Below are positions 35,096 through 46,739 of a stretch of 64,000 nt of DNA, one piece after another. Made by a program: the position numbers and the translations under genes. The stretch spans positions 1,240,001 to 1,304,000 of the forward strand of contig JARFIW010001452.1 of assembly GCA_036346225.1 (NCBI GenBank). Direction: 5' to 3'. Every line of letters starts with the position of its first letter. The first letter of the stretch is position 1. The notes beneath the pieces are model-generated. The model had not been told where the DNA came from, made no database searches, and saw nothing but the letters and a program-made list of their open reading frames with translations. Source of the stretch: Platerodrilus igneus. Taxonomy: Eukaryota > Arthropoda > Insecta > Coleoptera > Lycidae.

Positions 35096-36949
35096 TTATA
35101 AATACATAAGTTACAGGAACACTCAATATTACATAATTTATTTAAAATTAATATTTAATTTAAAAAAAAACAGGTTACAGTATGTGACTTATTACTATAA
35201 CTGGATCAAAGACGCAAGCTTGTAACCTTTTTTTATGGCCTCCACTAGTTGGATACAAGTGAAGCCTTATTGGTTCGCGGCTAAGTCTGGGAATTACCCC
35301 AAGGGTGAGCAATGAGAAAGGGTGTGGGATGGTCTAAACTCTACAATAAGCTAACATAAAAGAAAAAGGGGATTGAGCGCCACTGTATCTATATGGACGA
35401 TAACACTAGAAATTCATTACTCCTATGAGAAGATACAGAAACTCATGGGATATAAGCACCATAAAAACTTACAACTTACTGAACTAATGCATCTGAAACC
35501 TCTGGAACATACTTACAACCTCTTCAATCTCGAAGACCCTGAAAGAAAAATACACAACATACTTTCTATTAAAAGACACTGTTTGTGCTTTCCAATAAAA
35601 AGCATACTAATAATTACAGGTGGATAATGTTAAGATTACCACACCAAAGATATTTGAATCAAAATGAATACCTAGAACAAATCAGTTGTAGCATATCTGT
35701 GTTTTTAAATTACTTCGGCATTCGTCTACTTTCATTATTCAAAGATTTATTTTCTTTAAAAAAATTTTAGTAAAATTAATTGTGCATGGAATAAAAAACT
35801 TGAGTCTAAAATGAAATTTAATATAGTTTCTCTCTTTTCGTTTTTTTTCTAAATATGTTTACAAAATGAAATAATAAAATTGAGTCTTTATACATCTGCC
35901 TTGACATAACAAGACCTTAAGTTTAATAATATTTTATAACAAGTCTCTGATACCAAATACTCAGATCTGTTTATTGGCTTACATATGTTTCACATTGAGT
36001 TTGAATTATTTCTTAAAAAAAATTTGAATCACGTGCAGTTAACTTGGTCAAATAACATTTCAACCTATTCAAGCATAATGAGCATATTAAAATTTGACAT
36101 CTGTAAGGAATTTTCTAGAAAACAGGAAATGAACTTTAGAATCTCCTCATTTTTAACATGTAAATGTTCTTCATATATTACAAAATTGTTGTAATAGCAT
36201 TTCGTAACAATAATCTTCCACGCTGTTCTTTATGCACAAAATTTAGTATAACTAAGCAATCCCTGATTACAATTTATGTGAGCACACTCAAGGTCTCACA
36301 AACATAACAAAAAAAGGTTTGATACCTGTATTTAATGAAGCCGTCATTCCTAGTTATCAAACAGCGATGCACGTTTTCTGAAATCTGCTTACTAAATAGT
36401 TGTAACAAAACACCAAACAACAGCTGTAGTTTCTTAACAAACGAACATTGTCCCAGTCTCTTTATACGTATATCTTGTTAATTCATGTGTACTTCAAATG
36501 TATGTTACTACATCATGCGCTAAGGAAATAAAGATATTTTATAAATTATTTGAATAATGCGGTCTTACCGTTAACAAATACCGACTCGAACCATTTCAAG
36601 GAGAAGCGTGATCAAGCGCCTTGCCGGTGTCACAGGAATAAAAATCTTCTCTGTGTCCCAAGACGACCAGCCCTCCTGCCTCTACTCCGGCACGCCTATT
36701 CTGAGGCCCCACTTATATAAAATTTGGGAGCCCATCTGTAGATGATCCTGTCTAAACTACATTCTCAAATACAAATGGCCGCTTTGTTCTTCATTCCGAG
36801 CAAGCACGGCACCGCTTATCTGCGTGGCGCATCACCTCGTGACCGTATTCACGCAGGCGCTATCCTAATTTTAACGACTAGAAAGGGTATAATCCGCCTG
36901 TAATCTAAAATCTCATCTGTGCGGATGTTATATATTGCGTTTGATTCCT
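35096..36949. other. Unassigned, with GC-richer promoter-like patch
   Basis: Lies downstream of the gypsy pol remnant, where an env or 3' LTR might be expected. 36575-36960 is clearly less AT-rich and includes CACTTATATAAAATTT, which resembles a TATA box, so it may be LTR-derived. No second copy of it is seen in the window to confirm this. Otherwise nothing is recognised. Confidence 0.4.
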
Positions 36950-37285
36950 AGCAATCGTACCTTTTAAGCATTTTTTGGCACCAATCGACACGAATCCTTT
37001 TTTGAGCGATTGTCAAATATGTGGGATCCAATCGCCAAGCTTTTTACAGCTAAATGTTCATGTAATATCGAATGTATGCTTGTCATACTTATGCCTAGGG
37101 ATGCCAAAATCAAAGATAAGTCACATGACGATCTTGCATTATCAATTCGTGCACAGCATCGGTGTTTTCTGACAAAACAGCCGATTTTGGACGCCCTTCT
37201 TTAAATTCATCCGCTAGCGAACTACGACCATGATTGAATTCACTATACCAACGATATATAGTGGTTTTAGTTGGAGCTTCTTCCC
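36950..37285 (-). pseudogene. Mariner (SETMAR-type) transposase N-terminal fragment
   Basis: On the minus strand from about 37285 it reads EEAPTKTTIYRWYSEFNHGR, SSLADEFKEGRPKSAV, LSENTDAVHELIMQDRHVTY and, after small breaks, LTIAQKRIRVDWCQKML. This is the paired HTH region that binds the terminal repeats, from the same family as the plus-strand remnant at 8789-9433. The fragment is cut at its 5' side by the LINE tail (CATCATCATT at about 37281-37290) and ends near 36950 before the first catalytic Asp. Confidence 0.85.
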
Positions 37286-38204
37286 CAACATCATCATTAG
37301 GTCTTCAGTTCTGGAACTGGTTAGACGCGTACCCTCATTGTTTGCTATTCGGAACCAACTTACACATTTCCCTAAAATTTGCACAGTTTGCATCTATCAC
37401 TACCTGTGCGGAGAAGTCTGATCATGGTCTACTTCTACTACTTTTTTCATATCTCTGCTTGTAATATATCCCATACTATTCCCCAAAAATGACTTGGAAC
37501 GTACCCTGCCCTTCTATTTCTCAATTTTTTTTTGTTTTCCACAGATATCTTTATTCCTCTACTATTTCTATAAGCTGTTTGTTATTAACCTTGTCTGTCC
37601 ATGCTATCATCCTTATACACCTGAAGCACGACATTTCAGAAGGCTTCTATACCTTTCTGTTTCCTTTTCCTACTGCCCCTATTTCATAGACTAAGTGTGT
37701 TGTGCTACACATATATGCTTTGAACAATTTTCTTCTTGGCTCTACGTTTGTTGTCTTTGAACATATCCGCTGTTCTTTCTTGTTAGATGCAGTTCGGTCA
37801 CCTTCTATTGTTTTACAGTTATATACCATACTACCCCGATATTAGTGGTATGTGAAGGGGGTAAGCAGCTTGTGGCTGCCAAGTTCCCCAGCACTTGAAC
37901 ATTTGTCAAACTAATAGTTTTTCCAAAATGTCATTTTGCACAATCAACATTAGTTGAAAATATTTCACAACTTTCACCTGTAGTTGTTTATAATAGTCAT
38001 TAGATTTAAGTGCACTTATGTTTTCGTCATTAGATTTTCCGTCTTGAAACTAGTCAAACACGAACCCCCATTTATTTATGTTCTTATCTAGTCTACACAG
38101 TTCCCTGAAATTCCCACAACAGCCAATATACAGCTCGGTTCCCCTTCTATTGTTTTCTAATTGTATGCCATATTTAACAGAGATTTAGTGGTATGTGAAG
38201 GGGA
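37286..38204 (-). pseudogene. RTE-like LINE fragment, C-terminal region plus tail repeats
   Basis: 37480-37830 matches the C-terminal coding part of the LINE at 11940-12260 (minus-strand frame 37829 to 37647 with RICSKTTNVEPRRKLFKAYM). 37286-37480 carries the Cys/Arg-rich end and 3' boundary, with a short ATGATGATG-type tail on the element's sense strand. 37850-38190 holds another set of the tail-repeat blocks (GGTAAGCAGCTTGTGGCTGCC, GTAGTTGTTTATAATAGTCA). The SINE sits in this tail. Confidence 0.75.
38191..38204 (+). repeat. Left target-site duplication of SINE
   Basis: GTATGTGAAGGGGA, identical to 38487-38500. Confidence 0.85.
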
Positions 38205-38486
38205 GGTGGCTCCGTGGCGTAGTTGATATACGTGTGGCTACTATGTTCAAGGTCCTTCGAATCCCGACACGGTCCGTTAGGCATTTTTCACATAAATACG
38301 CTTTCGTTCGGATGATAGGTAAAATGGGGGTTCCGTGCGTGAGCGTTGTCACGCGCGTTAAAGATCCCTGCCTTGCTTGGAATAACAAGGGTTCGGCAAA
38401 ATATCTCAAAATATCTTTCAGATTAAAAAGAACTCGCTTCCTGGCCAATATACCTTCGGGTGGAGCATTGGAAAATCAAATGTAGA
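38205..38486 (+). mobile_element. tRNA-derived SINE
   Basis: A 282-bp insertion bounded by 14-bp direct repeats. Its head is tRNA-like, with an A box TGGCGTAGTTG (38215-38225) that fits the RNA polymerase III consensus TRGYNNANNNG exactly. About 28 bp further on is a B box CCTTCGAATCC (38254-38264), two bases off GGTTCGAATCC. The body continues with GTGCGTGAGCGTTGTCACGC and AAAGATCCCTGCCTTGCTTG. It interrupts the LINE tail repeats, so it is younger than they are. SINEs of this build are transcribed by Pol III and mobilised by a partner LINE; which LINE is unknown, because the 3' end does not visibly match those in the window. An open frame across it (38195-38485) is incidental. Confidence 0.88.
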
Positions 38487-38500
38487 GTATGTGAAGGGGA
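38487..38500 (+). repeat. Right target-site duplication of SINE
   Basis: GTATGTGAAGGGGA, identical to 38191-38204. Confidence 0.85.
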
Positions 38501-40045
38501 TTAAGCAACCTGTGGATGTCAATGATCCCCCAACACTTAGACATTTGCCGAATTAATAGTTTTCCAGTAAATACTTTCGTACAATTTACATTAGTTCAGA
38601 ATCTTGCAAGATCAATACGTGTAGTTGTTTACAATAATCATCATGTTTAAGTACATTTATTTTTTTCCATCTTGGGACTGGTTGGATGCGTACCTTCATC
38701 GATTTCTATTCTGTACTGGCCTACACATTTCCCTGAAATTTCCACATACTACATCTTTCAATATCTGTGTGCAATAGTCTAACCTAGCTCTACCTCTTCT
38801 TCTTTTTTTTCATATCTCTGCTTCTAATATATTCCGCACTATTCACACATGTCTTAGTATGTGACCTATCATCTTATCTCTCCTATTTTTTACTGTTTTC
38901 CACATGTTTCTTTCTTCCCCTTTCTAGTACCTCTTTCTTCTTAACTTTGTCTGTTCAAGATATCTTCATCATACGTCTGTGGCACGACACTTCAAAGGCT
39001 TGTACCTTTTTCTTATCAGTTTCTCCTACTGTCCACGCTTCACTGCCGTAGAGTGCTGTGCCCCACACATATGTTTTAAGCAATCCTTTCCTTGTTTCTA
39101 TGTTTGTTTTCTTTGAACACAGTAGTTGCTTTTACTTGTAAAATGTAGCACGACTTTGAGCTAATCTTTGTTTTATATCTTTTGCGCTTTTCCCATCTTG
39201 CGTTATTTGGCTTCCTAGGTAGCAGAAATCCTTAACCCCTTGTAAGTTTTTCGCTACCTATTTGTATTTTTGTTTTTGGTTTATTTTCTCCTCCTTTGCA
39301 TACTAAAACTTTACTTTCATTTTTGTTAATTTTCACACCGTATCTCTGTGTTAGAACTGTTTCTATTTCATGCGTCTATATCTGCTTCTGAATAGTTTCT
39401 ACAGTCTTTTACTTGATTCCTAAACAGATGTCTAATAAAAATGTAATCTATTTGATATCTTCCTATATCCCCTGGCATCTTCCTAATGTATCGCCTTCTA
39501 GCATAATGTTGAATAATGTGTTTGTGATGGTTAAATTGTTTTTATCGCAAAGTTCTACTAACCTATTTCCCCTTTCCTTTCTCCTGCCTAAATCAATTAT
39601 ACCTATTACCGCTCCTTCCCTACCCTCACCAACCACTGCATTAAAATCCCCCGTAGTTATTAAATTTTCATGTCTTTCTACGTATCTTAGTATGTCTTAG
39701 ATATCTTTGTAGATCGCTTCTACCTCTTCCTCACGGTGGCTGGTGGTGGGCATGTATACTTGTATTATTACTGTATTTACCGGTTTAGATTCTAATCTAA
39801 CCATGAATACTCCATCGTTCTTTTGTAAGTAATTTTCTACACAATGCTCTAACTTTTTTCGCATAACTAACCCTACACCAGAGTTTCCGTCCTCTGATCC
39901 TGTATGTATTACCCTAAAATCTCCACTCCAAAAATCTCCCGCCTCTAGCCACGGAACTTGCTGATCCCTAGTATGTCTAGTGCTAACCTATCCATTTCAA
40001 TTTTAAGTTCTCTAGCTTACCTTCTTGCTTCATACTTCTGACGTA
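38501..40045 (-). pseudogene. RTE-like LINE copy with internal RT deletion
   Basis: 38501-38670 is tail repeat. 38670-39360 matches the LINE C-terminal and late RT region (equivalent to about 11740-12440), and 39380-40045 matches the endonuclease region (equivalent to about 13838-14470). The join at about 39370 (TTTCTATTTCAT directly followed by GCGTCTATATCTGC) skips about 1.4 kb covering most of the reverse transcriptase, including its FADD box. The endonuclease side has IDYI-, NAVVGEG- and VYMPT-like pieces in broken frames. It is a deletion derivative that could not make RT. Confidence 0.85.
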
Positions 40046-41070
40046 TTAGGGGGTGTAGAAAGCAGACTGACATATAATGTATGCGGCGGTAATGAGTTAG
40101 TGACAATACCTGCAAGAAAATTAGTTAAGCAAACCAAAAAAAAAAAAGAATAAGCATAGCAGCAATGAAAAGTCTAAGTTATTCAGTACTTTGTAGAATG
40201 TAAATAAAACTGTTTAGATAAACTATATAATATAATCACGATAAAAGCATTACAAAAATTTTTATCACAAAGTGAGGTAATATTGGGGAGTAGCAGAAAC
40301 GTTTCCTCACACACCAATTAAACATAAATCAGACAAAATGTTAACAAAAGATAAATAGGTAAGTCACAATTGATATGAGTAATTCAGTAATATTGATTGT
40401 TTTTATCTTTCTTTTTTTTTCTTAATAGCAGGCAAGTCTATTGTAAAAGGTATCAGAACGACGAAGACATGGCAAAACAACGGATAGATATTTAAAGTAA
40501 TAACAAGTAGGAAATAGTTCAACTTACAAAAAGTCCTTCAGGAACGCTTCCTTGCAATTGAAGTGTGGGATTCACGATGTCCTGCACTAACGAAGCACTT
40601 CATCCTTTACTGGGAGGGTGTTGATAGAACTTATCACACGTTACTCTAATCACACCTACGTATTTCACTGGTGTTAGCAACAGACATTATCACGCGACGG
40701 AACTATGTAGCATTGATATATTTCTTGTTAATTCTATTTCCTGGGACAATAATTTCGAAATATTTTGTAGCACTAGTTTAATTTCAACTGGGACCAAATG
40801 TATTTTATTTTCATAAACATCCAAAAAGCAGTGAGAAACTTCAACCAATACCTTTGTAAACCGGTAACCTGTTATATTTCGCAAATAACGAAATTTGCGC
40901 AAGGCATGATCTGTTTTGGATTCTTTGGGGTTAGAAAATTCAGAAACTACAGTATCAACTGTATTTGGATAATCCAAAGTATGAACTACTCTGATAAAAA
41001 GAAAAGGACCGCGAAACTAGATCGCACACCCAGTTCAAATATAAAAAAAAAGACAACTCCACAAAAAACA
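40046..41070. other. Unassigned sequence
   Basis: A minus-strand frame at 40690-40977 (95 aa, with RYLRNITGYRFTKVLVEVSH) looks mildly protein-like and could belong to the BEL/Pao remnant further right, but no motif supports it. Nothing else is seen. Confidence 0.35.
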
Positions 41071-41236
41071 CAATTAGTAAAGCAACGCGTATCACTAAAA
41101 TAATGTTCCGTAAAACAAGCACGTGCGGTCGAGTCAACAAGTTCTATCACTTTTTTTTTCAACAGAAAATCAACAAAAACAATTAGTAAAGCAACGCGTA
41201 TCACTAAAACCGTCCGTGTTCCGTAAACAAGCACGT
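41071..41236. repeat. Direct repeat, two copies about 109 bp apart
   Basis: CAATTAGTAAAGCAACGCGT and the sequence after it (ATCACTAAAA, then GTTCCGTAAA-ACAAGCACG) occur at 41071-41124 and 41180-41236, nearly identical apart from a short insertion in the second copy. Confidence 0.85.
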
Positions 41237-41879
41237 CAAACACGTTACATATCAAGCATACTTCCTTCGAATGGTAATCAGAACTACACTGCTACAGTTA
41301 ATATACAACTTTTATTTCACAAGAAAAACAACTAAAAGCGTGCCGTGCTTGTTCATGCACAATTCGAAATTGATTCCGCATTAATTCTCATTATTCTCAA
41401 AGCAAAACGAAACAGTCTTTTTTAACGTAGTTAATATATAGGAACCAAGCACAAACTCGAACTACTCTGCCCTCCCATCTGTTTATATCAAAATCGTTGT
41501 TACCATAACCTCTTATCGACTTCGTTAATAACATAAGAAACATCCAATAAGTGAATGCACCATCATATCTAATAACTAATTACAGTTGTTTATCATTTTC
41601 GATAAGTTGGAAAGTAATTTACGAATAATCCTATTTAAAACTCGTTCCTTGCAATTTATTTATTAATGAAAATCAATCTTCAATTAAACTACTTTTAAAA
41701 TTAATACACGCGAGTTAAATTGCATACAAATCTGAAAACTATTCGAAAGTATTTACTTTATACAAACAGCGATCCCAAAGAAACGATGTATTTTACGTAT
41801 TTGGTAAAGTGTAGAATGTTAAATTACCAAAAATGCACGTTACAAATTCACTTGTGCGTGTAAGCCATTATGAAACGAG
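41237..41879. other. Unassigned AT-rich sequence
   Basis: Nothing recognised. If the BEL/Pao element were intact, its protease and RT would begin here on the minus strand. Confidence 0.5.
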
Positions 41880-43114
41880 GTCTTTCCTTGATTGCTTCTG
41901 GGAAAAGTTGGCTTTGAATTCCAACGAGTTCGACATTGTCGCTTGATAAATTGTAGCTTTCTTGCGCCATTAGGTGAAGTGCGATTGTACGTCGGCATAC
42001 TTTGGCCTTTCACCGCACCGTTAGCGTTATAAATGAAATCGTTGTGTTTTCCTGAGCAATTGTAACACCGACCTGAATCGCAGTTTTGGGAAATATGGGA
42101 TGTTTCAAGACAATTATAACAATATCCACGCTTACAAACTATTTGAATGCGAGCGGCATATTCTTAAAACTACTTCAGGAATAAATCTTGCACATGCCTT
42201 CATTACAATACAAGCAAGTTTCTATGAATGCTTTTTCATTACTGACATGTAGAGATGGCCTTAATATCTTTTTAGAAAGAAATGGTTAACAGGTTTCCTA
42301 AAACTAAACACATGAGTTCTAAAAACTCGAAAAATCCATCGGCGTTTGTTAAATAATCTAAATCTCTGCCTTGCTTGAATGCTTTACGCGAACCATAATT
42401 CAGTTCTCTTTTTAAAAAATGCTCAATCAAGCCTGTCACAATTGTGTTTCCAGATAGCTTAAGTTCTTTGGAGAGTCTAAGGAACGTTTAACATTTGTGG
42501 AGAAGTTGCGTAGGTTTTGCGACGTATACCTTCTGATCTAAAGGCAGTCGAATAACTGTAAAAAGTGGGTGATTATAGGAGCGAGTTTAGATACCGCTTT
42601 ACTAGTTTCAATAGCAGTGCTAAAGTTTGACTCAGTGATCTTCAGATTATTTATTAACTTCAAAATCTCTTTCTTAAGGAACGCATTTAAGTACATGAGG
42701 CGTTAAACAGCTGCGAGAGTAGGATTAATCAGTTACTAGCGTTTTCAATAAGTTGTATAAAGACGACCATTCGGCTTTTAAACAATTTCAAATTAATTTT
42801 TGATAAACAAACCGATGTCGTTGTAGGCCGGGTCGTTTGTAAATGTTATACCAGGTGCGCAGATTCGTTTGATTTTAACGAAAACCTTAGTAGAAATGAA
42901 CCCCAACATCGCGATTCTCATTTGGATAAAGTATATCAACAGATTTCCAAACCATCATTTCAGTGTTTCTAAATCGCACAATTTTTCCAGTGACAACTAC
43001 AGGAATCAAAATATTATAGGCAGAAACTTTAACCCACTCAAGAATCTCTGGTTCTGTCATTTGCAATACAAATTGTAATGTTAATCTCCCTTGCTCAAAT
43101 GTTGAGAATTCCAA
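41880..43114 (-). pseudogene. BEL/Pao-type gag remnant
   Basis: The minus strand contains, in shifting frames, a DUF1759-like region (AEWSSLYNLLKTLV near 42770, FLKKEILKLINNLKITESNF near 42640, SKAVSKLAP, then ELNYGSRKAFKQGRDLDYLT and FFEFLELMCLVLGNLL near 42380-42290). This is followed at about 42130-42010 by two zinc knuckles, KRGYCYNCLETSHISQNCDS and RCYNCSGKHNDFIY (C-x2-C-x4-H-x4-C type). This order is the gag layout of BEL/Pao LTR retrotransposons, where gag forms the particle and the knuckles bind RNA. The frame from 43114 to 42887 may be its N-terminal part. No protease, RT or LTRs are found on either side, and several stops are present. Confidence 0.6.
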
Positions 43115-45599
43115 AAGGGGAAATATACTAACTGATTGTTACGCAAAGCGAATATCCGGCTCAATGATCATTCTAATGTTAGGTGGGGTGTTATAATTAC
43201 GTATTCTTAAACACTAGGTGTGTGATTGATCTGTGTTTGGAAAACCTTGTAATGAAGTGTATTTTAGGACAATTTCTTTTCTAATTTTGGCTCTATAAGA
43301 TTAAAAAGATTACGTGCACAAAATATTTTTATTTCAAAATATTATAAGGCAAACAACATTAAAAAGCCTAGCACATACGCTGGCCTACATCAAGTTTTGT
43401 GACAAAACAATTAAATCTAACACCTAAATAAAGTTAACACATTCAACAAGAATTATCGCTAACATGTGTCGTTACAATCAGTAAAAATACTCAATATTCT
43501 TAGCTTACCCAATACATCTAGCGGTATGCACAAACTAATTGTCGGTGAATAATACAATTTTGATTAAACTAATACGGCATTGATGTCCGAAGCAAATCCT
43601 TATATTAATTTGTTTTTAGCAAACGCATATCTTTAGGCGCATATGCATAACTAAACTAAATCTTTGAGCAATTTACAAATAATCACTAAATTAACACTAG
43701 ATTCCTAGTCCAAGCAACAGTCATCGAATTTTGTACTATATACTTTAATTAATTTGCTTAAGAACAGAGCATTAATTTAGCGTTACATATACCTGAAGCA
43801 ATAAGATCTAACGCAAGTTTCTTGAGTTATAGAGGTTATAGAGGTAAACAAACAAACAATTTGTCTTTTGTGCCTTTGAACGAATAACGGGAGACCACAT
43901 TTTAAGTATCTATCCAGACCTTCGTGGTGTTTAATAATTTTTGAGAGAATGTAAGATATTTATAATTTGACATTTTTAATACCACTGACAAGACGACCGA
44001 ACTATTAATCTATCAAATTAAATTTTTGTAGTAAAACGATCTTAGTTTTTCTTAAGACAAATCAACGTTATAAAAATTAACTACTTTAATATGAAACTAA
44101 TACGCAATCATTAACATTTTTATTTTTATTATTGGTCCATAAACGCGCCTATCGTTTAAAATTTCCTATATATCCTCCAGCACATTCTTTACAATCGACT
44201 TTATACATTGCATGAGTTCTGCATTTGTTTTTAGTTACAGGTTTAAGTTTTGTGAATATATAATTTAATGAGTTATTTGGCTTATCTACGACATGTATGT
44301 TGTATGCTATAAGGCAGCGTTTTTTTTATCGTCCTGGGGTATATTTGAGCGGTATTCTAGTTTCATTTAATTGAATTTATTTAATGCTATAATTATTATA
44401 AATTATGTGGATTTTTGTTTTTATTATCGGTTCTACGAATGTTTTAGGAGTATTTAGCTTTTTCAGTATACTTTTAATATTTTTTGGATATTTGCTCTCG
44501 GATGGTTGTACTTCCCGGCCCGCTTCACGAGATTGAGAAATTTAAACGTCTACAACTACGTGTGTTTTTTTCATACCAGATTGTGGCATTTCTCTTTTTT
44601 CATTATACTGAAACCAAACAGACCACCCACAACCAGCGGCACTAACACAATTAATATACACTCTTGCAATTCACTACCACATCACACTATGCACACAATC
44701 AGCCCCACGCCACGTGCACAGTTGACGACTTAGGTAGGGGCACAAATCTCCCTCACCAAAACTTTAAGAACCCCAGTTGTCTTCGAATTGTTTATTCTAA
44801 GTTTTAAATATATGTAAATACTTATAATGTACGGCTAGTATGGGCTCTGGCCTAGGTATTGTTCACAACAATAAATTAATTTATCTATCTATACTGAATG
44901 ATTATATCTGAGAATAGTATCGTTTATTTATCTCTTTTTCGTATGTAGACTGAATACCTAGATGAAAACCATTAAAGAAATTTATTGTTTCTTTTATTAT
45001 ATTTTCTGCTAGGCATATAATGCTACCTAAAATTGATAAACCTTTTATAAAACACAGGAAGACAGATTTATAGCTTAGTTGACGAACAGCGTGGTTATCC
45101 TGTGCTTCTAGCACTAGGTTCAAAGTTGTTGACGAAATCCAGAGGAACCTATTGAGGTACCAAACATTTGGGAATAGATACTCTTTCAAATTTAAAGCAC
45201 ATGTGATCTAAACAAATTTTATACTCCTTTTATGTATTCTTTTATAGGCAGTGTTGTTGAATGCGCTATTGGGATCCATTTGTTTTTAATTATGTGTAAT
45301 GCCAAATCAGTTGGGATTTTAGTAAACAGCGATTTCACAGCTAAATATATTATAATTTTTTTGCATAAATTTTAATTGGTAGGTCCGTTGGACATTTTAA
45401 AGCAGTAGGTTCACAATAAAGGCCATGCGTACAATAAGACAAATACACAATTCTAACATATAGTTAACTATTGTTATTGGTATCACAGGATACAACAGGG
45501 ATACAATACGATAATGGGTTTATCAAGAGGACTTTTTCTTCTAAGACATACTCAGAGAGCCACAGATAAATGGGAGGATTGACAGAGGATGCATAAAAC
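43115..45599. other. Unassigned AT-rich sequence
   Basis: No family recognised. Minus-strand frame 44902-45189 (with RQLSYKSVFLCFIKGLSILG) and plus-strand 44506-44733 are noted but unsupported. An ATCT-type short repeat lies near 44881-44890. Confidence 0.5.
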
Positions 45600-45655
45600 G
45601 TGAAAAATGCGCTAACCTAAAATTATTTAAACAATAATAAAATAATAATAAATGA

Positions 45656-45922
45656 TTATAGCAATATACTGCATCTTCTAATAAATGAATATATTTCAAA
45701 ATTAACTTTAGTGTTATTGAAGGAAAGAACCATACACAGTTGAAAAGGTTGATGTGAGGAAGTGATTCTAGATATTTTCAAGTATAGTTTCTTACGATGA
45801 AAAGTAAAATTTTTACATTCAAATATAATGTGATTTGTATTCCTTATTTCACCATACCCACATAGACGATCTTCTTTTTCTTTTTTTCCTAATTTTATGT
45901 AAATATTCTGGGCATAGCCCAT
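45656..45922 (-). pseudogene. I-like LINE C-terminal segment
   Basis: 88 aa with CGYGEIRNTNHIIFECKNFT, a Cys-x-Thr-x2-His-x3-x-Cys block found after RNase H in many insect LINEs (consensus C..C....T..H.L..C..). The role of the motif is not established. The frame stops at the simple-repeat tail, so this is probably the natural end of the polyprotein. Confidence 0.7.
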
Positions 45923-46073
45923 GTCCGCTTCTCAAGCGGGATATAGCGCGTATAAAATCTCAGCCTATATATTTAAGCCCTGTGTTATTAGTAATTGTCG
46001 CCGAACTCCACAGGTGTCTTGGAGGAACAGGTTCGATAGACTTATAAAATTTTTCTAAGATATTTCCCGAGTA

Positions 46074-46466
46074 CTACCTCGTCCATTTAGATTTGCAGAA
46101 CAATTTAAGAAGTGGATAAATATCAGTATGAATACATAATGATCGGTCAATTTCTGGTAAACATGTGGCAGATTTTGCGAGTCTGTCGGCTTTTTCATTT
46201 CCTGCTATGTTACAATGAGCTTTAACCCATAGGAGTTTAATTACAAATCCCATTTGCTTTATCATACAAGTCATCTGGAGTATATTTTTATAAATAAAGG
46301 AAAAATATGTGTTAAACTTCATATGTTTCGGACTGAGTAGACTATTTTGGCTATCGCTTATTTTCAGAACATTTCGTGACGTGACTTTTTCTGGATTGAA
46401 AAATATATATTCTAATGCCTTCCAGAAAAAGAATAATTCTGCGGTAAAGGCCTGAATATTTACCAT
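46074..46466 (-). pseudogene. LINE RNase H domain
   Basis: 130 aa with the RNase H order: NIQAFTAELFFFWKALEYIF (catalytic Glu in the AEL helix), VLKISDSQNSLLS (catalytic Asp), then IKLLWVKAHCNIAGNEKADR and LAKSA (His region and last Asp). The first catalytic Asp lies upstream in other frames, if at all (46566-46467). RNase H removes the RNA strand during target-primed synthesis. Open over its C-terminal two thirds, broken before. Confidence 0.85.
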
Positions 46467-46739
46467 TCAAATGATAGCAGCAATGTTTGTTTGACAGACA
46501 GTCAAACGCCGCATAGCCCACATTTCGTGCAAAACTCGACGCATTGGTGCAATTTTTTGGTAGCATAGATACCGCGAATTCATTAAAAATTTATATTCTT
46601 GTTCCATATTAATAGTGTAGCAGGTAATACAAATATCTTCCATCTTCTTTAGCAAATCAAAATCTAGGGAATAAAAAGGAATTTTGTCTGCTGAAGTGAC
46701 CTCTTTTAACATGGGTTCAATAAAAACGTAGCTAGACAT

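Noticed and set aside
36575..36960. GC-richer patch with a TATA-like box as the 3' LTR of the gypsy remnant
   Set aside because: No second copy upstream of the pol remnant and no typical TG...CA ends that can be paired.
38195..38485. Plus and minus open frames of about 90 aa
   Set aside because: They coincide exactly with the SINE body, which is non-coding Pol III-type sequence.
40690..40977. Minus-strand 95-aa frame as a host exon or gag part
   Set aside because: Mildly protein-like but no motif, splice context or repeat partner to support it.
44902..45189. Minus-strand 95-aa frame with hydrophobic stretch
   Set aside because: Composition is as expected for chance in AT-rich DNA and no domain is recognised.
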